A program made the position numbers and the translations under genes. Positions 1 to 5,808 of a DNA stretch of 18,767 nt are shown here, piece by piece. Position 1 is the first letter of the stretch; every line of letters starts with the position of its first letter. Source of the stretch: SIG578 sp045543635. Its GTDB lineage: Bacteria > Bacillota > Clostridia > Oscillospirales > Ruminococcaceae. The notes beneath the pieces were generated by a model. The model ran no database searches and was not told the DNA's origin. It worked only from the letters and a program-made list of their open reading frames with translations. The stretch lies in assembly GCA_045543635.1 (NCBI GenBank), contig JAZQMT010000094.1, positions 1-18,767 on the forward strand. The letters are read 5' to 3'.

Positions 1-242
1 TTCTTAATAAGAACAGCAGCCGGCGGAGTCTTGGTAACAAAGGTGAAAGAACGGTCTGCATACACAGTGATAACAACAGGAATGATAAGACCCGCGTCAT
101 TCTTGGTACGCTCGTTAAAATCTTTCGTAAAAGCCATAATGTTTACGCCGTGCTGACCGAGGGCCGGTCCGACCGGCGGTGCCGGAGTAGCTTTACCGGC
201 GGGGATCTGGAGCTTAATCAGCCCCACTACCTTCTGAGCCAT
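1..242 (-). CDS. rplK: 50S ribosomal protein L11, N-terminal part (truncated by window edge)
   Basis: L11 is a protein of the large ribosomal subunit that sits at the GTPase-associated centre with 23S rRNA helices 43/44. About 80 N-terminal residues are visible, opening MAQKVVGLIKLQIPAGKATP and continuing with the proline-rich PPVGPALGQHGVNIMAF stretch, which is characteristic of the L11 N-terminal domain. The ATG at 242 is preceded by GGAGGTG (minus strand, complement of 250-256) at ideal spacing. It follows nusG in the conserved order rpmG-secE-nusG-rplK, 108 bases downstream. The C-terminal RNA-binding domain lies outside the window, and rplA (L1) is expected next. Identification is from sequence recognition and gene order and is secure. 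Confidence 0.97.
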   Translation of the reverse strand, partial: MAQKVVGLIKLQIPAGKATPAPPVGPALGQHGVNIMAFTKDFNERTKNDAGLIIPVVITVYADRSFTFVTKTPPAAVLIK

Positions 243-261
243 TTTTTTGCACCTCCAAAAA

Positions 262-305
262 GTGGTAAATCGAAGCAGTTAAAAAAGAATTTCTGCCTCT
301 CCCAC
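262..305 (-). promoter_or_regulatory. candidate L1-binding autoregulatory leader of rplK
   Basis: On the minus strand, GTGG (complement of 302-305) is followed by GAGAG, then GCAG (293-296), an A/T-rich loop, CTGC (275-278), nine unpaired bases and CCAC (262-265). Two short helices thus flank an asymmetric internal loop holding GGGAGAG, just ahead of the rplK ribosome binding site. Ribosomal protein L1 is known to repress the L11-L1 operon by binding a leader element that mimics its 23S rRNA site, which also has two helices around an asymmetric loop. The match here is by eye and the helices are only 4 bp, so this is an inference. Confidence 0.35.
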
Positions 306-309
306 AAAC

Positions 310-352
310 GCCTTTTCATGTAAGAAAAGGCAAACACAGAAGCTTCTGTGTT
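310..352 (-). other. two consecutive RNA hairpins between nusG and rplK
   Basis: A perfect inverted repeat AACACAGAAG/CTTCTGTGTT fills 333-352 and overlaps the nusG stop codon. It is followed on the minus strand by GCCTTTTC (complement of 324-331), a six-base loop and GAAAAGGC (310-317). Neither hairpin is followed by a T-run on the minus strand, so they do not look like a standard terminator. They could be RNA processing or stability elements separating the nusG and rplK parts of the transcript. Confidence 0.5.
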
Positions 353-875
353 ACTCAACAAGTACCGCCTGACCGAGCTCAACTTCAGCAGGTGTGCTCC
401 TGCCGAACATCGAAACGATAACCTTGACGCTGTTGTTTTCAACATCAATGAGTTCAACCGTTCCGGTGAAGCCTTCAAGCGCTCCGCCAACGATCTGCAC
501 AGTATCTCCGACAGAATAGTTGACTTCGACCTGTTTTTTCTCTACACCCAAGTTTGCGACCTCCTGCTCGGTGAGCGGAATCGGCTTGGTTGCAGAACCG
601 ACAAATCCGGTAACGCCGCGTGTATTGCGAACGATATACCATGAATCATCGGACATAATCATTTTGACAAAGACATATCCCGGAAACAGTTTCCGTTCTA
701 CCTCTTTTTGCTTGTCATCCTTGCCGACCTCTACAACCGTTTCGGTCGGTACGCGCACCTCGCAGATACGATCCTGAAGATGACGGGACTCGATGGTTTG
801 TTCGAGTGTAGTCATAACCTTATTCTCATATCCGGAATAGGTGTGGACGACATACCATTTTGCCTCTTCAGCCAT
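351..875 (-). CDS. nusG: transcription termination/antitermination factor NusG
   Basis: NusG binds RNA polymerase through its N-terminal NGN domain and, through its C-terminal KOW domain, contacts partners such as S10 or Rho, controlling pausing and termination. The 174 residues have the usual bacterial length. The start MAEEAKWYVVHTYSGYENKV is the NGN opening, the middle holds KLFPGYVFVKM and NTRGVTGFVG, and the end carries the KOW motif (VGDTVQIVGGALEGFTGTV, about residues 122-140) followed by VSMFGRSTPAEVEL. The gene lies 33 bases downstream of secE, with AAAGGAAT as a plausible ribosome binding site ahead of the ATG at 875. No insert or truncation is visible. Confidence 0.97.
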   Translation of the reverse strand: MAEEAKWYVVHTYSGYENKVMTTLEQTIESRHLQDRICEVRVPTETVVEVGKDDKQKEVERKLFPGYVFVKMIMSDDSWYIVRNTRGVTGFVGSATKPIPLTEQEVANLGVEKKQVEVNYSVGDTVQIVGGALEGFTGTVELIDVENNSVKVIVSMFGRSTPAEVELGQAVLVE

Positions 876-908
876 CTCAAATCATTCCTTTCTACGCCAA
901 GTGTTTGT

Positions 909-1172
909 TTAAGCGTTTCCGAGGAACAGCTTGACAAGCGCTGCGAGACCGAGATCAACTGCCCAGATAAACACACCCAACACAATAATCGCAACAATAA
1001 CGACAACGGTGTTGTTAATGATCTGCTTTTTTGAGGGCCAGACGATTTTTTTGAACTCGCCCTTAAGATCGCGCAGGAATTTACCGACCACGTTATCCTT
1101 CTTCGGCTTTTTGTCCTTGGCTTTCTTTTCAGGCTTTGCGTTCTCAGTTTTCTTGATAGCATCTTCTGCCAT
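909..1172 (-). CDS. secE: preprotein translocase subunit SecE
   Basis: SecE is the small essential membrane subunit that clamps SecY in the protein-conducting channel. This 87-residue protein has a charged, lysine-rich N-terminus (about residues 1-27), the conserved amphipathic segment GKFLRDLKGEFKKIVWPSKK, and a single transmembrane helix (about 54-80). That is the short Gram-positive form with one helix, unlike the three-helix E. coli form. It lies between rpmG (22 bases upstream) and nusG, the standard order in Firmicutes. The ATG at 1172 is preceded by an AAAGGCGGGCG ribosome binding region. Confidence 0.96.
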   Translation of the reverse strand: MAEDAIKKTENAKPEKKAKDKKPKKDNVVGKFLRDLKGEFKKIVWPSKKQIINNTVVVIVAIIVLGVFIWAVDLGLAALVKLFLGNA

Positions 1173-1194
1173 TCTAAACGCCCGCCTTTCTTTC

Positions 1195-1344
1195 TTACTT
1201 GGTCTCTCTGTGAAGAGTGTGCTTCCTGCAGAATCTGCAATATTTGTTCATTTCCAATCTGTCAGGATCATTCTTCTTGTTTTTCTTGGTGTTGTAATTA
1301 CGCTGTTTACACTCTGTGCAAGCTAAAGTAATACTAACTCGCAT
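1195..1344 (-). CDS. rpmG: 50S ribosomal protein L33
   Basis: This is a 49-residue protein, translated MRVSITLACTECKQRNYNTK... and ending HTLHRETK. L33 is a small protein near the E site of the large subunit. Two CxxC pairs are visible (CTEC near residues 9-12 and CRFC near 36-39), so this is the zinc-binding C+ form of L33. The ATG at 1344 follows a strong GGAGGTG site (complement of 1350-1356). It is the first gene of the rpmG-secE-nusG-rplK unit and lies about 85 bases downstream of the promoter start point. The gene is short enough to be missed by length-filtered gene finding. Confidence 0.95.
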   Translation of the reverse strand: MRVSITLACTECKQRNYNTKKNKKNDPDRLEMNKYCRFCRKHTLHRETK

Positions 1345-1417
1345 ATCGGCACCTCCTACAATTTCGGATAAATTTTGCCTCCCTCATAACAGGCTAAATT
1401 TTCGCACAAAAAATAAA

Positions 1418-1431
1418 ACCTCGTCAGAGGT
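1418..1431 (-). other. short hairpin with T-run at the predicted transcript start of rpmG
   Basis: On the minus strand ACCTC, loop TGAC, GAGGT is followed at once by TTTATTTTTT (complement of 1408-1417). The stem is only 5 bp, so it is a weak terminator at best. It lies at the predicted +1 of the rpmG promoter (about 1431), so it could instead be a 5'-end structure, or could stop read-through from the XRE regulator gene upstream. Confidence 0.3.
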
Positions 1432-1437
1432 ACAATT

Positions 1438-1467
1438 ATGATACCACAAACGAGGAAAGGTTGTCAA
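1438..1467 (-). promoter_or_regulatory. sigma-A promoter of rpmG-secE-nusG-rplK
   Basis: On the minus strand a perfect -35 TTGACA (complement of 1462-1467) is followed after 18 bases by TATCAT (complement of 1438-1443), with TG just before the -10. The predicted start is near 1431. It drives the ribosomal/secretion/NusG operon, leaving a leader of about 85 bases before rpmG. Confidence 0.75.
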
Positions 1468-1567
1468 CACTTTTTTGGAAATTTTTTTGCCGTGTTTTTC
1501 ACAAAAAAACCGGTTTCTCAACATCTTGGACGAGTCACCCAAAAAATGCGGACATGCGACACTATAT

Positions 1568-2209
1568 TTAGTCTGTTTTGTTTTTTGCTTTTTTCTTATC
1601 GCGGGAGCGCAGGTAAAGAAAAACATACCAAAGGATTTCAAGCACCTGCAGGGCAATGGCAATTTCAAAGATATACTTCATACCGCTTAACGGAATGTAC
1701 CAAAAAGTACCAAAGGCAACCGACCAGATAAGAAGCGCCACAGAAAGCCCGCTCCACAGCTTAGAAAACCACAGCATGGTGAAGACGATGAGCACAATGG
1801 CGGAGACGGGAATTGCACAGTAATAGACAAGCCCGAGATAATATGAGCTGAGACCAACAACACCGAGCACAAAATAAATAACGGTTGCAAACAGCCAAAC
1901 AAGCCCGACAGCAAGGGCAGTTATGATAAGCTTAGAGCGCACCGAAAGTGGCACCGACTGCTCCTTAACCGTTTTGACCTCCTCGGCATCTTCGACAAGG
2001 AAATCACCGACACCCACGCCGTAAATTTCGGCAAGCTGTGTTAAAATATAAAAATCGGGCAGACCCTCCGCCCGCTCCCATTTAGAAACAGATTTATCGG
2101 AATAGTTGATGCGTTCTGCAAGCTCAGACTGAGTAAGAGCGCTTTTTTTGCGAAATGCCACCAGATTTGCCGCAACCAAATCTCTGATTTCCTTTTCGGT
2201 TTTCGGCAT
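1568..2209 (-). CDS. membrane-anchored XRE-family transcriptional regulator
   Basis: This is a 213-residue protein with an N-terminal HTH_3/Cro-C1 domain (about residues 10-70, with the recognition stretch LTQSELAERINYSDKSVSKW) and a C-terminal hydrophobic half with about four or five membrane helices (about 95-205), ending in a basic DKKKAKNKTD tail. The architecture suggests a DNA-binding protein tethered to the membrane; its signal is unknown. I chose the ATG at 2209 because AAGGGG lies just upstream and a good promoter ends at 2256; a longer reading would begin inside that promoter. It is divergent from the thiamine operon, with a perfect palindrome between the two promoters. Whether it regulates itself, the thiamine genes or something else cannot be read from the sequence. 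Confidence 0.85.
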   Translation of the reverse strand: MPKTEKEIRDLVAANLVAFRKKSALTQSELAERINYSDKSVSKWERAEGLPDFYILTQLAEIYGVGVGDFLVEDAEEVKTVKEQSVPLSVRSKLIITALAVGLVWLFATVIYFVLGVVGLSSYYLGLVYYCAIPVSAIVLIVFTMLWFSKLWSGLSVALLIWSVAFGTFWYIPLSGMKYIFEIAIALQVLEILWYVFLYLRSRDKKKAKNKTD

Positions 2210-2255
2210 TCTATCCCCTTCCTTTCCAGAACAAATTATTTTCCTGTTGTTTTCT

Positions 2256-2284
2256 ATTATAAAGGAAAGAAACCTAAAAATCAA
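2256..2284 (-). promoter_or_regulatory. sigma-A promoter of the XRE regulator
   Basis: On the minus strand TTGATT (complement of 2279-2284) is followed, after exactly 17 bases, by a perfect TATAAT (complement of 2256-2261). The predicted start is about 40 bases ahead of the ATG at 2209. Confidence 0.75.
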
Positions 2285-2300
2285 GCCCTATGTTTTCATT

Positions 2301-2317
2301 CTCTACCCACGGTAGAG
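2301..2317. promoter_or_regulatory. perfect palindrome, candidate operator between divergent promoters
   Basis: CTCTACC, three-base centre CAC, GGTAGAG is a perfect 7-3-7 inverted repeat. It sits 16 bases outside the -35 of the XRE regulator promoter (ends 2284) and 20 bases outside the -35 of the thiamine promoter (starts 2338). No T-run follows on either strand, so it is not a terminator. A homodimeric DNA-binding protein is the natural reader, and the adjacent XRE regulator is the obvious candidate. That link is inference from position. Confidence 0.55.
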
Positions 2318-2337
2318 CAGTAGAATTCACAAAAACA

Positions 2338-2366
2338 TTGACAAATCCTGCGGGGAGGTTTATAAT
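2338..2366 (+). promoter_or_regulatory. full-consensus sigma-A promoter of the thiamine operon
   Basis: A perfect TTGACA (2338-2343), a 17-base spacer and a perfect TATAAT (2361-2366) lie just upstream of the TPP riboswitch. Such a strong core promoter fits an operon whose output is set downstream by the riboswitch. Confidence 0.9.
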
Positions 2367-2384
2367 GGGTGAAAATAAAACAAA

Positions 2385-2464
2385 ATGGGGAGCTTGTGTG
2401 ACAGGCTGAGAGGAAGCTACAGCTTCGACCCTTACACCTGATTTGGGTAATGCCAACGGAGGGA
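2385..2464 (+). ncRNA. TPP (THI-box) riboswitch aptamer
   Basis: The conserved thiamine pyrophosphate aptamer signatures appear in order: GGGGAGC at 2387, CTGAGAGG (2405-2412) in the pyrimidine-sensing arm, ACCCTTACACCTGATTTGGG (2428-2447), then TAATGCCAACGGAGGGA in the pyrophosphate-sensing arm. An extra small hairpin, AAGCT/AGCTTC (about 2413-2426), sits at the optional P3a position. A strong hairpin follows at 2484-2509, so the switch probably works by transcription termination when TPP is abundant. The genes downstream (cytX, thiM, thiE, thiD) are all thiamine genes, which confirms the call. Confidence 0.95.
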
Positions 2465-2483
2465 ATATATGTTCTGATTGTTT

Positions 2484-2513
2484 CGCGCCCATTTCAGAGA
2501 TAGGGCGCGTTTT
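2484..2513 (+). terminator. riboswitch-controlled attenuator hairpin
   Basis: CGCGCCC (2484-2490), a 12-base loop and GGGCGCG (2503-2509) form a very stable stem followed by TTTT (2510-2513) and a pyrimidine-rich CTCTGTCCTC. It lies between the TPP aptamer and the cytX ribosome binding site. The T-run is short, so termination may be incomplete, but the position is that of a riboswitch expression platform. Confidence 0.75.
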
Positions 2514-2547
2514 CTCTGTCCTCTTTTTGTTACAAGGAGGAATTGTT

Positions 2548-3717
2548 ATGAAAAAAACAAGTGTATTTTCAAATGCTCTCATTTGGTTTGGTGCTGCCGT
2601 TTCTATTGCCGAAATTTTAACCGGCACCGCCATCGCACCCCTAGGGCTTGCGCGCGGCATTGCCGCCATAATTCTCGGGCATATCATCGGCGGTGTTTTG
2701 ATGTACCTCGCGGGTGCTATCGGAGCTAAAACCGAGAAAAGCTCAATGGAAACCGCCAAAATGGCCTTCGGTAGGGCGGGGTCTCACCTTTTTTCTTCTT
2801 TAAACGTTCTTCAGCTCGTTGGCTGGACAGCTGTTATGATAGCAAGCGGTGCTGCTGCGGCCTCGGCTATTGTGCCGCTGTTTGGAACGCTGGGCTGGGT
2901 TGTTATTATCGGTGTGCTTATCGCCCTCTGGATAATAATCGGAATTACCAACCTAAAATGGCTTAACATAATTGCTGTAGGCGGTCTGCTCGTTTTATCT
3001 GCAGTTCTCTCGGTTGTTGTATTTTCAGGCCAAGGCTCGGCAGAGGTGAGTGACGCTATTTCATTCGGCGCAGCGGTGGAATGTTCTGCCGCCATGCCTA
3101 TTTCCTGGCTGCCGCTTATTTCGGACTATACTAGATGTGCCGAAAAAAAGCGCGCCTCTAATTTAGCCGGCGTGATAAGCTACAGCCTTGTAAGCTGCTG
3201 GATGTTTATTATCGGCATGGGCGCCGCCCTCTTTACCGCCGAAAGCGATATTGCATCTATTATGCTCAAAGCAGGGCTGGGAGTTGCAGGGCTTATCATC
3301 ATCATTCTTTCCACCGTTACGACAACATTTTTAGATGTTTATTCTGCCGGTGTGAGCTGCAAAAGCATATTTTCCAAAGCAAGCGAAAAATGGGCGGCAC
3401 TCATCGTTTGCGCTGTAGGAACGGTTATTGCGTTATTTTCTCCCGATTCGCGCCTCGAGAGCTTTCTCTATCTTATCGGTTCGGTATTTGTTCCGATGAT
3501 CGTGGTTCAGCTTGTGGATTTCTTTCTCTTTCACGGGGACAGCGCAAAACAGCGTTTTAACATGGTAAACCTCATTCTTTGGGCAGTCGGGCTTGTAATA
3601 TACCGCCTGTTTTTGCGCATTGACACAGTGCTTGGAGTAACGCTGCCTGTTGCGGTTATTCTTGCTGTTATCTGTATCGCCGTAAAAAAACTGATTGGAG
3701 CGAAAAAAAGTGCTTAG
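2548..3717 (+). CDS. cytX: hydroxymethylpyrimidine (HMP) permease CytX, NCS1 family
   Basis: This is a 389-residue membrane protein of the NCS1 nucleobase/cation symporter family with about 11-12 helices along its length. In thiamine regulons this branch (CytX) is assigned to uptake of the pyrimidine precursor HMP. The NCS1-like start SNALIWFGAAVSIAEILTGT (about residues 8-27) and an internal PISWLPLISDYTRCA (about 187-201) are visible. I chose the ATG at 2548 because AAGGAGG (2534-2540) precedes it; an earlier in-frame ATG at 2443 is inside the riboswitch. It is the first gene of the TPP-controlled operon, and the presence of thiM, thiE and thiD downstream supports HMP over cytosine as substrate. 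Its stop overlaps the thiM start. Confidence 0.9.
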   Translation: MKKTSVFSNALIWFGAAVSIAEILTGTAIAPLGLARGIAAIILGHIIGGVLMYLAGAIGAKTEKSSMETAKMAFGRAGSHLFSSLNVLQLVGWTAVMIASGAAAASAIVPLFGTLGWVVIIGVLIALWIIIGITNLKWLNIIAVGGLLVLSAVLSVVVFSGQGSAEVSDAISFGAAVECSAAMPISWLPLISDYTRCAEKKRASNLAGVISYSLVSCWMFIIGMGAALFTAESDIASIMLKAGLGVAGLIIIILSTVTTTFLDVYSAGVSCKSIFSKASEKWAALIVCAVGTVIALFSPDSRLESFLYLIGSVFVPMIVVQLVDFFLFHGDSAKQRFNMVNLILWAVGLVIYRLFLRIDTVLGVTLPVAVILAVICIAVKKLIGAKKSA

Positions 3718-4534
3718 TAACTGTCTTGAAAATGTAAGGGCAAAAAAGCCGCTTATTCATAACATTACAAACTATGTCACAGTCAATGACTGTGCCAACA
3801 TTTTGCTCGCCTGCGGCGGCTCGCCCATTATGTCCGACGATCCGCGGGATGCCGAGGAGATAACCGCTATTTGCAGTGCTCTTAACATCAACATCGGCAC
3901 TCTCAATGCACGCACGATCCCCGCCATGCTTGCCGCCGGTAAGAAATCAAATATCCTTGGCCATCCCGTTATTCTTGACCCTGTCGGAGCAGGGGCATCG
4001 AGCGCACGCACCGAGACGGCCAGCCGACTGCTTCGCGAGGTTACATTTACAGTTATCCGCGGAAACATTTCCGAAATAAAAACACTGGCTCTCGGCGGCG
4101 GCAGTACCCATGGAGTAGATGCGGATATTGCCGATGCGGTAACACCCGATAATATCGACAGTGTTATCGCCTTTGCCCGCGCCTTTGCCCAAAAGACAGG
4201 CGCAGTTATCGCCATTACAGGCGCGACCGACATTATTTCGGATGCACAAAAGACCTATCTTATTACAAACGGTGTTCCCATGATGGCGGACATTACCGGC
4301 AGCGGCTGTATGCTCACTGCCATGACAGCGGCATACATGGCAGCCAACCCCGAAAACCGCACCGAGGCGGTTGCCGCCGCGGTTTGTGCCATGGGGCTAT
4401 GCGGCGAGATGGCTTTTGCGCGTTGTTTAAAAAACGGCACCGGAAACGCCACCTTCCGCAATGACCTTATCGACGCGGTGTATAATCTTACCCCTGAAAT
4501 GCTTGAGGAGGGCGCAAAATATGAAATGCGATAA
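3710..4534 (+). CDS. thiM: hydroxyethylthiazole kinase ThiM
   Basis: ThiM phosphorylates 4-methyl-5-(2-hydroxyethyl)thiazole with ATP, letting the cell salvage the thiazole half of thiamine. The 274 residues match the family length. Visible motifs are GGSPIMSD (about residues 36-43), ILDPVGAGASSAR (88-100), VIRGNISEI (115-123), ITGATDIISD (169-178) and the catalytic DITGSGCML (194-202, with Cys200). The likely start is GTG at 3710, preceded by TTGGAG (GGAG at 3697-3700) at about nine bases; it overlaps the end of cytX by 8 bases. A TTG at 3695 is also in frame but overlaps that ribosome binding site. It overlaps thiE at its 3' end, indicating translational coupling. Confidence 0.95.
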   Translation: MLSNCLENVRAKKPLIHNITNYVTVNDCANILLACGGSPIMSDDPRDAEEITAICSALNINIGTLNARTIPAMLAAGKKSNILGHPVILDPVGAGASSARTETASRLLREVTFTVIRGNISEIKTLALGGGSTHGVDADIADAVTPDNIDSVIAFARAFAQKTGAVIAITGATDIISDAQKTYLITNGVPMMADITGSGCMLTAMTAAYMAANPENRTEAVAAAVCAMGLCGEMAFARCLKNGTGNATFRNDLIDAVYNLTPEMLEEGAKYEMR

Positions 4535-5165
4535 AAATGCAATGCTGCTCTATGCAGTGACCGACAGAAGCTGGCTTGGTGGCAGAAGTCTATTAGAGGA
4601 TGCCGAGCGCGCACTCGCGGGCGGCGTTACCATGCTGCAGCTTCGTGAGAAGGAGCTTGCTTATGATGCGTTTTTAAAGCAAGCTTTCGAGCTTTCCGCG
4701 CTCTGCAAGAGGTATGGCGTTCCTTTTATCGTAAATGATAATGTTGACATTGCGCTTGCCGTACATGCCGATGGTATTCACGTCGGGCAGAGCGATATGC
4801 GGGCAGGAGATGTTCGTAAAAGGGCGGGCGAGAGCATGATTATCGGCGTTTCGGCGGCAACGCGTGAGCAGGCTATCGAAGCAGAACAAGCGGGCGCAGA
4901 TTATCTTGGAGTCGGTGCGGTTTTCTCAACCGACACCAAAAGGGACGCGAGCGCTGTTTCGCACGCTGAGCTGAAAGCCATTTGCGACACGGTTACAATT
5001 CCCGTTTGCGCTATCGGTGGAATTCACTATAATAATATGAAGGAACTTGCAGGAACCGGCATTGACGGCGTGGCTCTGGTTTCGGAAATCTTTGCCGCAC
5101 CCGACATATGCGCGCAATGCAAAAAACTGCTTGCACACGCAAAGGAGTTATATCATGGATTTTAA
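4521..5165 (+). CDS. thiE: thiamine-phosphate synthase ThiE
   Basis: ThiE joins HMP pyrophosphate and thiazole phosphate to give thiamine monophosphate and pyrophosphate. The 214-residue TIM-barrel protein shows the family motifs in order: LYAVTDR (about residues 9-15), MLQLREK (38-44), FIVNDNVDIALAVHADGIHV (69-88) with GQSDM after it, IGVSAATREQA (108-118), DYLGVGAVFSTDTK (127-140) and IPVCAIGGI (161-169). The ATG at 4521 lies inside the last codons of thiM (14-base overlap), with GAGGAGGG (4505-4512) as ribosome binding site. Its end overlaps the next gene by 11 bases. No TenI-like degeneration is apparent. Confidence 0.95.
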   Translation: MKCDKNAMLLYAVTDRSWLGGRSLLEDAERALAGGVTMLQLREKELAYDAFLKQAFELSALCKRYGVPFIVNDNVDIALAVHADGIHVGQSDMRAGDVRKRAGESMIIGVSAATREQAIEAEQAGADYLGVGAVFSTDTKRDASAVSHAELKAICDTVTIPVCAIGGIHYNNMKELAGTGIDGVALVSEIFAAPDICAQCKKLLAHAKELYHGF

Positions 5166-5808
5166 AGCAGCCATTTTTGATTTTGACGGGACCATCGCCG
5201 ACTCCATGCCGATGTGGGCAGATTTTGCCTCCCGTTTTGTAAAGCATATGGGCGCTGTGCCCCGCCCCGGGCTTGATAAGCTTGTCAACGCTATGAGCGT
5301 TCAGGAGGCGGAGGTTTATTTAAATCAAGAATATTTCACGAATTTTACCGCCCAAGAGGTGCATGAAGCTGTAGACATCTATGTTACGGAACGCTACCAA
5401 AAGGGCTTTGCTCCCAAAAAAGGAATCATGGAATTTATCAAAGCTCTCTCAGAGCGAGGCGTTGTCATGTGCATCGCAACAGCAACCGACCGCAAGCCGG
5501 TTTCGCTTGCACTAAACGCTCTGGGGCTTTCGTCCTACTTTGCGTTTATCATAACCTGTACCGATGTTGGCGTGGGGAAAAACCATTCTCCGGCTGTTTT
5601 CGATTTTGCGCTCCAAAAGCTCGGTGCAAAAAAAGAGCAAACCCTCATTTTTGAGGACTCGCTTTATGCGGCACGCACTGCCTGCGCAGCGGGATACACC
5701 GTCGCAGGCGTTTATGACGACTTCAGCAGCCAAAAAAAAGATGAAATGAAGAAAACCTGTAAATACTATTTTGAGGATTTCTTGATTGCCAAGGAGGAGC
5801 TTTTATGA
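5155..5808 (+). CDS. HAD-superfamily phosphatase, candidate thiamine monophosphate phosphatase
   Basis: This 217-residue protein is a HAD hydrolase of the beta-phosphoglucomutase-like subclass. Motif I is FDFDGTIADS with nucleophile Asp9 and acid/base Asp11; motif II is ATAT around Thr109; Lys142 fits motif III (GVGKNHSP); motif IV is IFEDS (Glu167, Asp168). A helical cap lies between about residues 15 and 85. It is embedded in the thiamine operon, overlapping thiE by 11 bases and thiD by 4, with AAAGGAG (5141-5147) ahead of its ATG. HAD enzymes that dephosphorylate thiamine monophosphate are known from Bacteroides and plants, so the same role is the best guess here. The exact substrate is inference; housekeeping dephosphorylation of another phosphorylated intermediate is possible. 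Confidence 0.85.
   Translation: MDFKAAIFDFDGTIADSMPMWADFASRFVKHMGAVPRPGLDKLVNAMSVQEAEVYLNQEYFTNFTAQEVHEAVDIYVTERYQKGFAPKKGIMEFIKALSERGVVMCIATATDRKPVSLALNALGLSSYFAFIITCTDVGVGKNHSPAVFDFALQKLGAKKEQTLIFEDSLYAARTACAAGYTVAGVYDDFSSQKKDEMKKTCKYYFEDFLIAKEELL

Noticed and set aside
1345..1567. tRNA or other structured RNA between rpmG and the XRE gene.
   Set aside because: No cloverleaf, GTTCGA-type arm or CCA end is visible; the stretch is AT-rich with only the promoter and mini-hairpin.
2443..2547. N-terminal extension of cytX by 35 residues, from an ATG at 2443.
   Set aside because: That ATG lies within the conserved TPP aptamer and the extension covers the attenuator. The ATG at 2548 has a perfect AAGGAGG site and begins the conserved NCS1 sequence.
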